A stretch of DNA of 12,330 nucleotides from Cephalothrix simula (GCA_035591015.1 JAXIUW010186737.1:1-12330), one strand, 5' to 3'. Shown: positions 1 to 7,777, counted from the first letter of the stretch. Program-made: numbers and translations. The notes: generated by a model from the sequence alone, not told the origin.

Positions 1-200
1 GACGTATTTCCGGTGGTAAGATGACCAATGGAACGTATTTTCCTGACATTCGAGACTCTCCGAGAGAACCAAAGGAACACAACCATTGGAAAGGGCATGC
101 AAAATGAGGAACCAAGATTGTAATTTCATGTACTTACTACCACCTGGTGGAGGGTGGTGGTGGTAAATGTGCCCTCCTCATAGTATAACATATGCAGTAT
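1..200 (+). repeat. Degenerate relative of the CCACCTGGTGG foldback family
   Basis: The stretch from about 70 holds GGAACAC, then TTGGAAAGGGCATGCAAAATG (84-104 in part), followed by TACCACCTGGTGG (about 138-150) and a GGTGGTGGTGG run. The same order of blocks is found in the left half of the foldback at 7778-8107 (GGAACCCCC, TGGAAAGGGTATGC, ACCACCACCTGGTG). It lies inside the intron following the exon at 459-582, or in sequence downstream of it. Bases 1-60 and 200-305 show nothing clear. Confidence 0.5.
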
Positions 201-306
201 GTTTTTTTTGTCGGACACCTGGCAACCGGCTTTTATTGTCCTGCCTTTCCTATTGTTTAGTGTCTTATCCGGAAATAAATAAATTTATTTATATTTAAAT
301 GAAAAT

Positions 307-346
307 GCCGGGCACTGAACGCCGGGGGACACGGCAAACCGTTACA
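307..346 (-). repeat. Copy 1 of the TGTAACGGTTTGCCGTGTCC dispersed motif
   Basis: Minus-strand copy, 113 nt past the donor of the exon ending at 459. It shares 31 consecutive bases with 5982-6012 and about 40 alignable bases, with a gap, with 9215-9266. ACGG-TTTG-CCGT inside the core can form a small hairpin. Confidence 0.75.
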
Positions 347-458
347 TCTGGATGACACTTCAGAGGTGAATCGCCCTGAACAGCGGAATGCAATCGTATT
401 TTCGGGCGGTCGATTTTGTCATGCTCATTGCTCAATCGGCTCAATAAAGACAACATAC

Positions 459-582
459 CCATCTTGAAGTCATTCTTGAATATAATTCCTTCGTACATGT
501 CACATGACGTGTCATTTCCACCGCATACCATACATTTATCATCAATTAAAGATGAACCCAGAACCCCATCACATCCAACTTT
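459..582 (-). CDS. Exon: end of ADAMTS cysteine-rich domain, lead into spacer
   Basis: Minus strand, acceptor tttaatcgtag, donor ATGG|gtatgt. Entry is phase 0 and exit is after one base. It encodes residues 136-176: [17 protein letters not shown], then [10 protein letters not shown] and [15 protein letters not shown], DKCxVCGG and the last TSC complete the ten cysteines. NDT (158-160) is an N-glycosylation sequon at the position where family members often have one. A methionine fills the variable place in CxVCGG, where glycine is common. The frame stays open beyond the donor for about 55 codons, but that part is unlike the family and runs into a dispersed repeat near 346. The spacer-domain exon must lie beyond base 1. 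Confidence 0.9.
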
Positions 583-3500
583 CTACGATTAAAAAAAGAA
601 TTTTTAGTTTAGAAATTCTCTATGATAAATTGAATACCGTAAAATGGGGCTATTAGGGATATAAGGGTAATTAGGGACTGTCAAATTAAAACAAAGTTTG
701 AGATCTTAAGGCTTAATGACTCATTTCATTTTACTAAACATTTCATAACCTTGATTTAAGAATCAAATAATAACGAAAAGGTTTTAAATGTATCGTAATT
801 TTTAATGTCCCTAATAGCCCCATGTCCCTTATAGCCCCATATTACGGTACATTGAAATCTGAAATGTAGCTGTTGATTTTGCAAGACTCGTCCCGATGTG
901 TGGCAGAGATAATTTCTATAGGAATTTTTGTCCTACTTAAATAACATATCATACATTGAGGTAAGACATTCTACATTGGAGGGGAAATTCTTCCCTGGGC
1001 TTTTTTGTCGACACCATACAAGGTACATAACCCGGACCGGTATAATAAAAATTTGAGTAGGTCGGGCATCCGACTGATGCCTCAAAACTTATAAAGATTT
1101 TTAAAGTTCTTTCATCTAAATTTGTTTTTTAAAAAGTCGTAAATTAAAAAAATAAAAATATGTTTCCATTGAAAATATTGTTGTAACTAAGATATTTACC
1201 TGGTTTTTAGACAGGAAAATTAAAAAGAGTAAAAAGTTATTATCAATCTAAAATTGAAAACATGTACTTTTTAAACTAATAATTTTTCCGACAAAAAAGC
1301 GATGTTTTGAATTACATTGCGGCACTTTTGATACTCTTTCTACAGATAGAACCTGCGAACCGACCTCCTGTAATGCCCTTCCTTCTTCTTCCAACCTTCC
1401 GTCCTTGTGGCAATTTTTACCCGATTCACTTCAAGTCTGGGTATAGGTAAGGGAAGAACCCTATTGATTTTGGTGTATGTAAATGAATTTTTAGTTATAT
1501 TATAACACTCAATTTGGACTTCCATAAGAGGTCAAAAGAAACAAGATCTATCTGCGAAGCGGAGGGCCGTTGACAGGACCATGCTCTATAGAGCTCGTTT
1601 TCTGTTTTTTTTTAACTAAAGTCTTATCTTAATATGAACATTTTCCTTGTTATATTTGACTAATGACGACATTATCGCCGGGATAGCTCTGTGGGCAATC
1701 GATCGGGCTCAAGATCGAAAGGCCCTTGGTTCCAGGAGGGTATTGAAGGCGTGAAAACGGGATCGGCATATGGCGAAAAATGCTCAGCCGGGATCGGGTT
1801 CCGTTGAAAATTAGCTTTATCGGATCGGGGTGGCGGGATGGTTTGCCAGGATCTCCGGAAATCTAGCGGGACCGGGATATCCCATTTTTAGCTTTGCCGG
1901 GATAGGAATATCTCATTTTAGCCTTGGCGGGGTCGGGATCGATACCCACCCTTCTAGACACTCTTCCAGCCTTACTACTGACATTAAGTTTCGGCAGCCC
2001 AGTGCCCCGAGACATTAAATGCAAGAGGGTGTACGTGCCGGTGATTAAACAACGCTGGTGGCGCACGTCAATTCCTCCTTAGCACAACTCATGCCTAGAG
2101 GTTGATAGATGTACGGTGCCCATCTTTCAGTTAGACTCTCAACGGTACTGGGTTCCTATAACAGTACGTGGGAACTCTCTGGATGAGAGCAACCAACGTC
2201 ATTTAATGAGTACACACTCAGGCCTTTGATATCCCAGTTAGAGGACTCTGGGGAGCACTCGTGCCAGTGGTGAAGCACGAACCCATGACCCTCCGATTAA
2301 GGGCCGAGTCTCTAACATACTGAGCTATTCTGACCGCCACGAGAGGTTGATTAATAGGATATAAATGTATAAATTTAAACATTTAAGGCCCTATAAAAAG
2401 ATCGTTTAGAACGTACTTGGCACTTTCCATTGATACAAACATCGTGGCTATCTGGAGTACATCTTGTGCCATCAATAACTTGCTCTGCTTTTTTCGTATA
2501 AAAAATTTCTTCAACAGGCTTGCAATACAAAATACAGGGATTTTTCACATCTGAAATTAAAAAAACACAAATAATGCAGAAAAAACACAAAATGGGGTTA
2601 CCAATCTAAGAATTCTGTGATGCAAGCAGTCAATATAAATATACATTGTATCTCCGTGCAATGGTTGGGTTTAGGACATAAAAATGTATTACAGATAGAT
2701 AAAAATATGCCCCCAATAGTCTAGGCATTGTTTCGTTTTGATTTTACCATGTTTTACCGAGTTTAAGCCTGGGAACGTGGAACAAAGAGAGACGATTGAA
2801 TTGAACACACAGGTTCGTGAAATGGCTTAACTTTAGGTTAATTCTAACTTTTCAGCTACTCATATCTCCAAAATGGTTTGGTTTAGGCCATACAAATGTA
2901 TAACAGATAGATAAAAATATGCCCCCTATAGACATTGTTTCTTTTTGATTTTACCATGTTTTGCCGCTTTTGCCAATATTTCTGGGTTGCGGTGCCAAAA
3001 CTTGGAAAACAACCAAGTGAAATAGACTAATAGGGAACATTTCTATCTGTCTGTAATTGAGCTTAACCCAACCGTTTTGAGACAATGAGGGGTTAAAAAG
3101 TTAACTTTCGAAATTTAAATCGCTAATCTCGAAAAATTGTGTTTAAGTGTTAAAATTTACCAATGATATAGGAAAAATTCCCTTACTTATGATCAGTAAT
3201 GATATTTGATCAATCGTTGAAATGACCGTAATTAAACCTAATATTTCGTTACAAGTTCAATAAGAACATGTCATTTAAACCATATGTTTCCGTGACAAGT
3301 TAGAAAAAACTATTTCCTATTCTTAAGTGATCATAAATGTCAATCATTTTAATTGGTATGGTCATTTCCACTACGAAAAATGCAGTCTTCTCTTTTTTAA
3401 AAGAGAGGGATATTCCGGTGTGGCAGAGATCATTGTCTGTAGGGATTTACGTCCTCTTTGAACATCATATCATACACCGACAGATGACATTTATCCCTAG

Positions 3501-5547
3501 AGGGAACATTCATCCCTGGGCTTCTTTCGTCAATATAAAAAGTATACAACCCGGACCGGCATCCGTTTCACACCGGGACGTCGTTTTTATTTTAAAAAAC
3601 GCCTCTATTATGCAGACATCTCTTTTCTAACGTCTCTTCCAGAGAACGTTTCTTTTCAAGCAAAAAAGACGCATCTTGATCAGAAAAAACGTCCCTTTGA
3701 AAAAGAATCGTCTTTTTTAGAAAAAACACGTTCATTTTAAAAATAGAGACGTCTTTTTATATGAAAGAGATGTACACATTTTTCGTAATTGTGAGACCTG
3801 TTAGTGCACGGATTATAATACGATTGTCATATTTCGAACCCTACATTACGAAAACCAGGTAATGGACAAAATTATATACAATTAAAAAATTATGTACATG
3901 TATAAAACATTTGTGAACGATATGCATTTAAAGAATTATATGCATAAAATAGGGGGGGCTTGAGAAGGGGCTACATGTGACCCCACAGACCACGGGGCGA
4001 GGGTTCGATCCCTGGGTCCGCCGAGTGCACTCGGGGTCTCAATTTTCCTTTGTATCAATTATATACGAATTTGTTCTAAGTCTACTAAATTTATTTACCT
4101 TCATGATGAGCCACCCATTCGTAATAGATATTGTTGTAACTTTCATTATTAAACTTTGAACATTGTAAGTCTCTAAAATCAGTGCTCCCATCAGGACAAT
4201 TCTGGAAATTGGGAAAAAAAATCAACACCATATTTGGGAGACTACAACTTGGTACCCTGACATACTTTTTTCTCTGATTATATCGTAATTAGGGCAAGGG
4301 TACCAGGTAATAATCAGATAATTTTGAAGAGCCAAAGTAAAGATATGACCAGATATTATTTAAAAAGCAAACCTGTTCGTTGCAAAGCTGATATTTACGG
4401 CTAGGACCGATACACGATTTCTCACTGAAATTAGAATACAATAACAAATGAGGTAAAAATAGTGTGATGAACAATCAAAATGGGGGTCCCCTAAACACCT
4501 TGAAATATTCCTCAAACATAAGCGACCTAAAATCATTAGAACAGGAAAACCTTACTTATTAAGCGTTTAAAGATCTTTAAAGAGATTGTTTCGCTCCTAT
4601 TGCAGTTCGGATGAATAATTTTCTTCAAAAACTGACAACAGAGCCCCTGTCGGCAAAAAATGAACATCACCTTGGAACACAGGTAAAACTCTAGAGTTTA
4701 TTTTAAAGAAAATTGTTGTTTGATAAACCAAAACTAAGCTAGAAAGGTCCAGAAACGATATTTAAGATAAATATTTAATTCAAGCATCAAGAAGTGCTCC
4801 TATCGGATGTCTAAAGAACTTAAAACTATAATATTTCACCGAAGTAAAATTTGATTTTTCATCACTAGGGGCGCCACAATTATTTCAAACGCTGAGTGAA
4901 AGGAGTGAATCTGATATACTTCCCAAGTCCTTTTTAATGGTGTATACAGGCGTGGGATTTTTGTCCTATTTGTTTAACATAACATACACTGAGGAAGGAC
5001 ATTCATCCCTGGAGGGGACATTCCGGGGCTTCTTTCGTCCACAAGATATAAGTATACAGCCCGGACCGGAATCCCAGCCGGCCAGGCATCCCTTTCACAC
5101 CGGTAGGTTGCCCATATTTAATGATCATGTTATGGGGGCACCCATTTATATTGATATGGTTTAAAAATGTTTATTTTTTACAATTTTCACTCAGGAAAAA
5201 ATATATGTTTATTTTCAACACAATTTGCGTATCTCATAACTTATCAAAAACAATAACTATTTTTTTAGGTAAACAAAAGTTTCATATTCATCAACTAATA
5301 CTTTAGCCAAGAGTGGTTAAGAATATATTTGAAGAATGTCGGTTGTAAAAGAAAAGCTAAACCGTAAATTACTTGAATAACTGGAAAATAAATAGAACGA
5401 AAAAAATTAAATATAAATGTAAGAAACATACCTTTTGCTTAAACATAGACGTTGCTGGAATGTGACACCCCCACCGCAAGTTCTAGAGCAAGGACCGGTT
5501 GGCCCCCAAGTACTCCAACTTTTTGAATTTTCATCCGCATTTAGGCA
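459..5547 (-). CDS. ADAMTS-like / papilin-type secreted matrix protein, internal part of a split gene (5 exons)
   Basis: Joined minus-strand exons are 5547-5432, 4424-4373, 4201-4099, 2550-2417 and 582-459, 529 nt in all. Every junction is GT-AG and all phases agree, giving 176 codons without a stop. Residues 11-58 form a thrombospondin type 1 repeat ([17 protein letters not shown], then RLC, KSC, QLC and NC). Residues about 59-176 form the ADAMTS cysteine-rich domain ([44 protein letters not shown]), with all ten usual cysteines. Family knowledge: ADAMTS-like proteins and papilins are secreted, protease-free glycoproteins that bind extracellular matrix and microfibrils; ADAMTS proteases carry the same pair of modules. 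No metalloprotease exon is visible upstream, and CPDG-DFR and GCDG-LGS resemble papilin and the ADAMTSL4/6 group, so an ADAMTS-like protein is preferred but not proven. Signal peptide, spacer and C-terminal repeats are outside the window. Predicted N-glycosylation sequons are NES (75-77) and NDT (158-160). Confidence 0.9.
635..849. mobile_element. Short non-autonomous inverted-repeat transposon (MITE), TA-flanked
   Basis: The left end is TA-CCGTAAAATGGGGCTATTAGG. The right end reads, reversed, TA-CCGTAATATGGGGCTATAAGG. Each end also has a second GGGGCTATTAGGGAC-like block, so the terminal repeats are about 43 bp in a 215-bp element. TA at both outer edges is what Tc1/mariner-type insertion leaves. 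There is no coding capacity. It lies in an intron of the ADAMTS-like gene. Confidence 0.75.
893..1072 (+). repeat. Intronic dispersed repeat, copy 1
   Basis: Shares GATGTGTGGCAGAGAT, TTTTTGTCCT, CATACATTGAGG, GGAGGGG, CCCTGGGCTT and ACCCGGACCGG, in the same order, with the copies at 3413-3577 and 4937-5103. This is the most diverged copy at its right end. Confidence 0.75.
1676..1750 (+). repeat. tRNA-like SINE head (fragment)
   Basis: GCCGGGATAGCTCTGTGGG is a good pol III A-box region (TAGCTCnGTGG). It is followed by an anticodon-arm-like ATCGGGCTCAAGATCGA and a decayed B-box region, CTTGGTTCCAGG. It lacks a proper T-arm and a closed acceptor stem, so it is SINE-derived rather than a working tRNA. 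Confidence 0.55.
1785..1945 (+). repeat. Degenerate GC-rich minisatellite
   Basis: Blocks beginning CGGGAT/CGGGAC recur. Two neighbouring units near 1867-1928 are alike over about 30 bases (CGGGACCGGGATATCCCATT, then CGGGATAGGAATATCTCATT, both followed by a TTAGC-TTG stretch). Earlier units are more decayed. The composition is clearly richer in GC than the flanks. Confidence 0.5.
1968..2023 (+). repeat. SINE-body fragment shared with 5654-5719
   Basis: AGCCTTACTACTGACATTAA, then TTTCGGCAGCCCAGTGCCCC and GACATTAAATGCA, aligns over its whole length with 5654-5719, which differs by scattered substitutions and a longer C run. The shared order and orientation mark a dispersed repeat. Confidence 0.65.
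2024..2345 (-). repeat. tRNA-derived SINE, minus orientation
   Basis: Read on the minus strand from about 2345, GTGGCGGTCAGAATAGCTCA leads into an A box (TAGCTCAGTATG, 2327-2316). Next come an anticodon-arm-like TCGGCCCTTAATCGGA and a B-box-like GGGTTCGTGCTTC (2284-2272). About 250 bases of non-coding body follow. The head has tRNA order but imperfect arms. The far end is uncertain. Confidence 0.6.
2417..2550 (-). CDS. Exon: central ADAMTS cysteine-rich domain
   Basis: Minus strand, acceptor tttaatttcag, donor CAA|gtacgt (a non-G last exon base but a good intron side). Two leading bases complete Asp91, and the exon ends in phase 0 after residue 135. It reads [16 protein letters not shown], then [15 protein letters not shown] and INGKCQ. 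The CxLxC, V-DG-xC, DVC and GxC spacings are those of the ADAMTS cysteine-rich fold, and this is the clearest family signature in the window. Reading continues in frame past the donor into RSKRS, but the next exon fits the family better. Confidence 0.93.
2649..2760 (+). repeat. Direct repeat unit, copy 1
   Basis: TATCTCC, ATGGTTGGGTTTAGG, ACAGATAGATAAAAATATGC, CATTGTTTCGTTTTGATTTT and ACCATGTTTTACCG match 2863-2966 nearly base for base, apart from an 8-base difference after the CCCCC run. Confidence 0.75.
2863..2966 (+). repeat. Direct repeat unit, copy 2
   Basis: Second copy, 214 nt downstream of copy 1, with the same blocks. An inverted, shorter third piece lies at 3041-3080 (reverse complement contains GTTGGGTTAAGC and ATTACAGACAGATAG). 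Confidence 0.75.
3413..3577 (+). repeat. Intronic dispersed repeat, copy 2
   Basis: Contains GGTGTGGCAGAGAT, GTCCTCTTTGAACAT, CATACACCGA, TCATCCCTGGGCTTCTTTCG, TATACAACCCGGACCGG and CATCCGTTTCACACCGG. The blocks match copies 1 and 3 in order and orientation. Short open frames across it are unlike any protein I know. Confidence 0.78.
3575..3770. repeat. Degenerate array of AAACGTCTTTT/AAAAGACGTTT blocks
   Basis: Short blocks such as GACGTCGTTTTT, AACGTCTCTTCC, GAACGTTTCTTTT, AAAAAAGACGCAT, AAAAACGTCCCTTT, TCGTCTTTTTTAG and AGAGACGTCTTTTT recur every 20-35 bases on either strand and could pair locally. No gene is seen here. Confidence 0.45.
3990..4033 (+). repeat. B-box fragment followed by a 14-bp palindrome
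   Basis: GGTTCGATCCC at 4002-4012 sits in a T-arm-like CGAGGGTTCGATCCCTGGG. It is followed at 4020-4033 by CCGAGTGCACTCGG, a perfect palindrome. No A box of quality is found upstream, so this is a tRNA-derived SINE remnant rather than a tRNA. Confidence 0.45.
4099..4201 (-). CDS. Exon: end of TSP1 repeat and start of ADAMTS cysteine-rich domain
   Basis: Minus strand, acceptor cccaatttccag, donor GAAG|gtaaat. It enters in phase 0 and leaves after one base. It encodes residues 57-90: [14 protein letters not shown], then SKFNNES and an aromatic-rich stretch ending YYEWVAHHE. Cys58 closes the TSP1 module and Cys70 opens the cysteine-rich domain. The CPDG-DFR-QC pattern followed by a W is the family junction in papilin, ADAMTSL and ADAMTS proteins. 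NES at 75-77 is a possible N-glycosylation site. The intron to the previous exon is only 171 nt. Confidence 0.92.
4373..4424 (-). CDS. Exon: middle of thrombospondin type 1 repeat
   Basis: A 52-nt microexon on the minus strand, after an acceptor ending ctaatttcag and before CAG|gtttgc. Its first base completes the serine codon left by the previous exon (AG+T). It then reads [17 protein letters not shown] (residues 40-56) and leaves in phase 0. Cysteines 43 and 53 are the fourth and fifth of the TSP1 module, and the [10 protein letters not shown] stretch is the usual lead into its last cysteine. The donor gtttgc lacks the usual A or G at +3, so it is weak but still GT. Confidence 0.88.
4425..5431 (-). 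other. Intron of the ADAMTS-like gene (1007 nt)
   Basis: Begins gtatgt and ends tttcag on the minus strand. It contains the third copy of the intronic repeat (4937-5103). I see nothing else recognisable; 4425-4936 and 5104-5431 are A+T-rich without structure I could name. Confidence 0.85.
4937..5103 (+). repeat. Intronic dispersed repeat, copy 3
   Basis: Contains TTTTTGTCCTATTTG, ACATACACTGAGGAAGGACA, TCATCCCTGGAGGGGACATT, GGGCTTCTTTCGTCCAC, GTATACAGCCCGGACCGG and CATCCCTTTCACACCGG. It has a 12-base insertion after the CCGGACCGG block relative to copy 2. It lies in the intron between the first two recognised exons. Confidence 0.78.
5432..5547 (-). CDS. Exon: N-terminal half of thrombospondin type 1 repeat
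   Basis: Minus strand. The acceptor ends in tttatag and the donor is AAAAG|gtatgt. Entry phase is 0 and exit is after two codon bases. It encodes residues 1-38 plus two bases of residue 39. [17 protein letters not shown] (11-27) carries the WxxW pattern used for C-mannosylation and the CxxTCxxG pattern used by protein O-fucosyltransferase 2, both typical of secreted TSP1 modules. Cysteines 20, 24 and 35 are the first three of the module. An extra cysteine at residue 1 precedes the module in [10 protein letters not shown]; its partner would be in an exon not seen here. This is the most upstream exon I can recognise. Confidence 0.9.
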
Positions 5548-5604
5548 CTATAAAGATATTGAAAACAGATGAAACACAAGTCTGTTACATGGTTTTGAAA
5601 TATT

Positions 5605-5719
5605 GGTTTAATGCACTCAGTACATAAGCGATTGGACTGGGTTCCTGTGTTCGAGCCTTTCTACTGACGATAGATTTTGGTGGCTCAGTGCCCCCCCCCC
5701 CAACTGGGACATTAATGCA
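5605..5719 (+). repeat. tRNA-like SINE head with conserved body
   Basis: TAATGCACTCAGTACATAAG (about 5609-5628) is a weak A-box region. GTGTTCGAGCC (5647-5657) is a good B box. The body AGCCTTTCTACTGACGATAG, TTTTGGTGGCTCAGTG, an 11-base C run (5691-5701) and GGGACATTAATGCA match 1968-2023. The open frames crossing this stretch are not gene-like. Confidence 0.55.
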
Positions 5720-6666
5720 CTGGTCATTGAAATGCCCGACGGAGGTGGTGGGTTTGGGAGATTGGGTGGTTCTAAATGTGGGCTGCGGTTTACTTACGTA
5801 CATAAGATGTCCCCCACCCCCACGGCTGCGGATGTTTGCGGGATTGTCATGTTCTCCACCCCGCCCGGGGGAGATGACTCTAGCGGTGAGTAGTCTTGAA
5901 GAAGACCAACGTTCGCTGTCTATAAAGCCAATATGCCAATATTTATTTTTACAAATAATATTGTCTATTAGCAATAAAACTTGTAACGGTTTGCCGTGTC
6001 CCCCGGCGTTCAATGTCCATGTAGGATCGTACACAGGTTTTCGGCTCTAGGGGAGGGGCTTGTTACAAATACCTGAACTCAGGGGCGCAAAGTATGATAA
6101 AGGCGCAAAAACTATTTGCCATTTTTGCACAGGGATCGGAAAAAGTTTAAAAGGGGTGTGCAAAATCTATGATGGTCTATGACGGCTAATGATGTACTGT
6201 ACAGAGTTCATGGATCTTTAAAATAATTAAATAATTAGTCAGGCTTTAATAACTAGACAGGCTTAATTTTTTAATAATAAATAATTATTGATTAAATGCT
6301 CATCTCGACAAGTTCCGAGTTTCTAGAGCCGCCTACAATATTATTAAAGGTCTTTAAAAGTCTCCATGATAGGGTTAATTTTCTAATTAAGATTTTTAAA
6401 CCTAGTAGTAACTATGAACTTTATCTTTTTTGTAAATGAAGAAGTGTACTTATGGTTGAAGGAAACTAATTATAAGTTGAAATTAAAAGAAAAACAAAAG
6501 TAGAAGGGTGCCATTTAAAAATCTTCTATGTTCTAAAGGCCAATTTTTGATGTCGAAAAGAAAATTCCGAAGAAAAATTGGTATAAACAAAGTATGTGGT
6601 TTTTTCATCATATAACTTTCAAATACAATAAATTCAGAGATTGCTTTGGAGAAATTTGTACATATA
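5720..6666. other. No gene seen; GC-rich block then A+T-rich DNA
   Basis: 5720-5890 is G- and C-run-rich (CCCCCACCCCCACGG, CCCCGCCCGGGGGAG) and carries overlapping open frames on both strands, one of about 149 codons on the minus strand. These look like by-products of GC-rich repeat sequence: they start in a dispersed motif and end in a SINE. From 6050 onward the sequence is A+T-rich and I recognise nothing. Confidence 0.5.
5982..6012 (+). repeat. Copy 2 of the TGTAACGGTTTGCCGTGTCC dispersed motif
   Basis: Plus-strand copy, identical over 31 bases to the reverse complement of part of 307-346. It follows a GCAATAAAACT stretch. Confidence 0.75.
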
Positions 6667-6782
6667 CAGGGCCTGAAGCACTATTGACCAAAATGGATTA
6701 GCACTCCGCTATCTATATTGCGAATACTAAAGAAGCGATCGATATCATATTTTCGCCAATAGTGCACCTTTATGGCCCAGTG
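6667..6782. mobile_element. 116-bp inverted-repeat element (MITE-like)
   Basis: The left arm CAGGGCCTGAAGCACTATTG, followed by ACCAAAAT, is mirrored by the right arm, whose reverse complement is CACTGGGCCATAAAGGTGCA followed by CTATTGGCGAAAAT. The arms are about 30 bp around a 55-base middle. CAGGGCC-type ends resemble hAT termini, but I see no clear 8-bp target duplication. Confidence 0.6.
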
Positions 6783-7640
6783 AACATTACTAAATAAAGG
6801 TCTTTTTGTACAATCCATGAAGGGCGGAACAAAATATTCAGCGATTTTATTCAGAAAAAAAATTCACAATTTTATGTCCCCAAAAATTAACATCCTTCCA
6901 AAAAATCACAATTTTTGACTTTTTAAATTTCTGATACAAATGCGTTTGAAAGTGTAAAGAACTTAACTTAGACCCCTCAATTTATGGGATTTATATTGGG
7001 CAAATAGAATTTTGACGATTTTTTGCTGAATATTGGGTATTTTTGTTTCCACTCTTTAGTGGAAGAAAATGATTTTAGTGGAAGAATAAAGCAGGCAGCT
7101 CACTGTAGTTCCGGACCAATGGACATTTAGACTAACCAACTAGGACTCATTGAGGCTACAATAATAATGATAGATAAAGAAATAATAAAATTGCTATAGG
7201 CCTAAATCAAAGTTAGTATCTTTGAAATCTTTTAAAAGTCGGGCATTTGATGTCACATAATAGTTATCAAAAAAATCTTACTTGTTGCAAAAAAATCAGC
7301 GCCAACGTTGTCTGCAAAACCAGTTTACACATCACGTTATATCAGATTTCGGCCAAACCTGAAAGAAAATGTTATCATGGGTGGTAAAAGAACTTGTCAT
7401 CAGTGCATAATATCACCTAAATAAACATTCCAAATTTTCACAAAAAACGGTAAATTAGATTGGTAACGAAGCGTTTCCTAGAAAATTTATCTTAAAGTAA
7501 TAATTTGTTATTTGAGAAAACCATTTTTGTTTGACCATGGTCGTGAACTATTGACTTTGATAATAATGAATTATTTTTTATCATGCTTATTAGGAACAAA
7601 TTTAAAGAAAGTTCTAATACTTTTATTTTGTCTTTAGACA
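6783..7640. other. No feature seen
   Basis: A+T-rich sequence with short stop-interrupted frames and homopolymer runs. A TTAGTGGAAGAA repeat (about 7056-7087) is the only local structure noticed. Confidence 0.5.
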
Positions 7641-7777
7641 CGTAGTTATACCTGCATGAACCCATCGCTGAACGCGAAAGTGTCTACGGCGGGTCGGCCT
7701 ATGACCACACCATAGGCGGCCAGCCTCATAAAATACAAAAATAGACTTTCGATTTCATCAAAATTTGAAAAATGGAC

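Larger units (their letters stand above)
583..2416 (-). other. Intron of the ADAMTS-like gene (1834 nt), repeat-rich
   Basis: Begins gtacgt and ends tcgtag on the minus strand. It holds a TA-flanked MITE (635-849), one copy of the three-copy intronic repeat (893-1072), A+T-rich sequence with no recognisable feature (1073-1675), and SINE-like and minisatellite-like GC-richer sequence (about 1676-2345). Confidence 0.85.
2551..4098 (-). other. Intron of the ADAMTS-like gene (1548 nt), repeat-rich
   Basis: Begins gtaaat and ends tttcag on the minus strand. It contains the 2649-3080 direct/inverted repeats, a second copy of the intronic repeat (3413-3577), an AAACGTCTTTT-type degenerate array (about 3575-3770) and a B-box/palindrome fragment (about 3990-4033). 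The remaining parts are plain A+T-rich DNA. Confidence 0.85.

Noticed and set aside
295-458. Extension of the last exon through its donor to a longer open frame
   Set aside because: The residues after KMG do not resemble the spacer domain and run into a repeat motif; gtatgt is a good donor at the position and phase expected.
2272-2345. Functional tRNA gene on the minus strand
   Set aside because: A-box and B-box-like sequences are present, but the acceptor and T stems do not close, and a SINE-like body follows.
4289-4474. 61-codon frame starting with a hydrophobic [13 protein letters not shown] ahead of the TSP1 piece
   Set aside because: The upstream part lies before a strong acceptor (ctaatttcag) and is best read as intron; the phases match the exon at 5432-5547 instead.
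5585-6034. 149-codon open frame on the minus strand, overlapped by a 120-codon plus-strand frame
   Set aside because: It runs through a dispersed motif copy, a C run and a SINE-like body. The residue content is low-complexity and no domain is recognisable.
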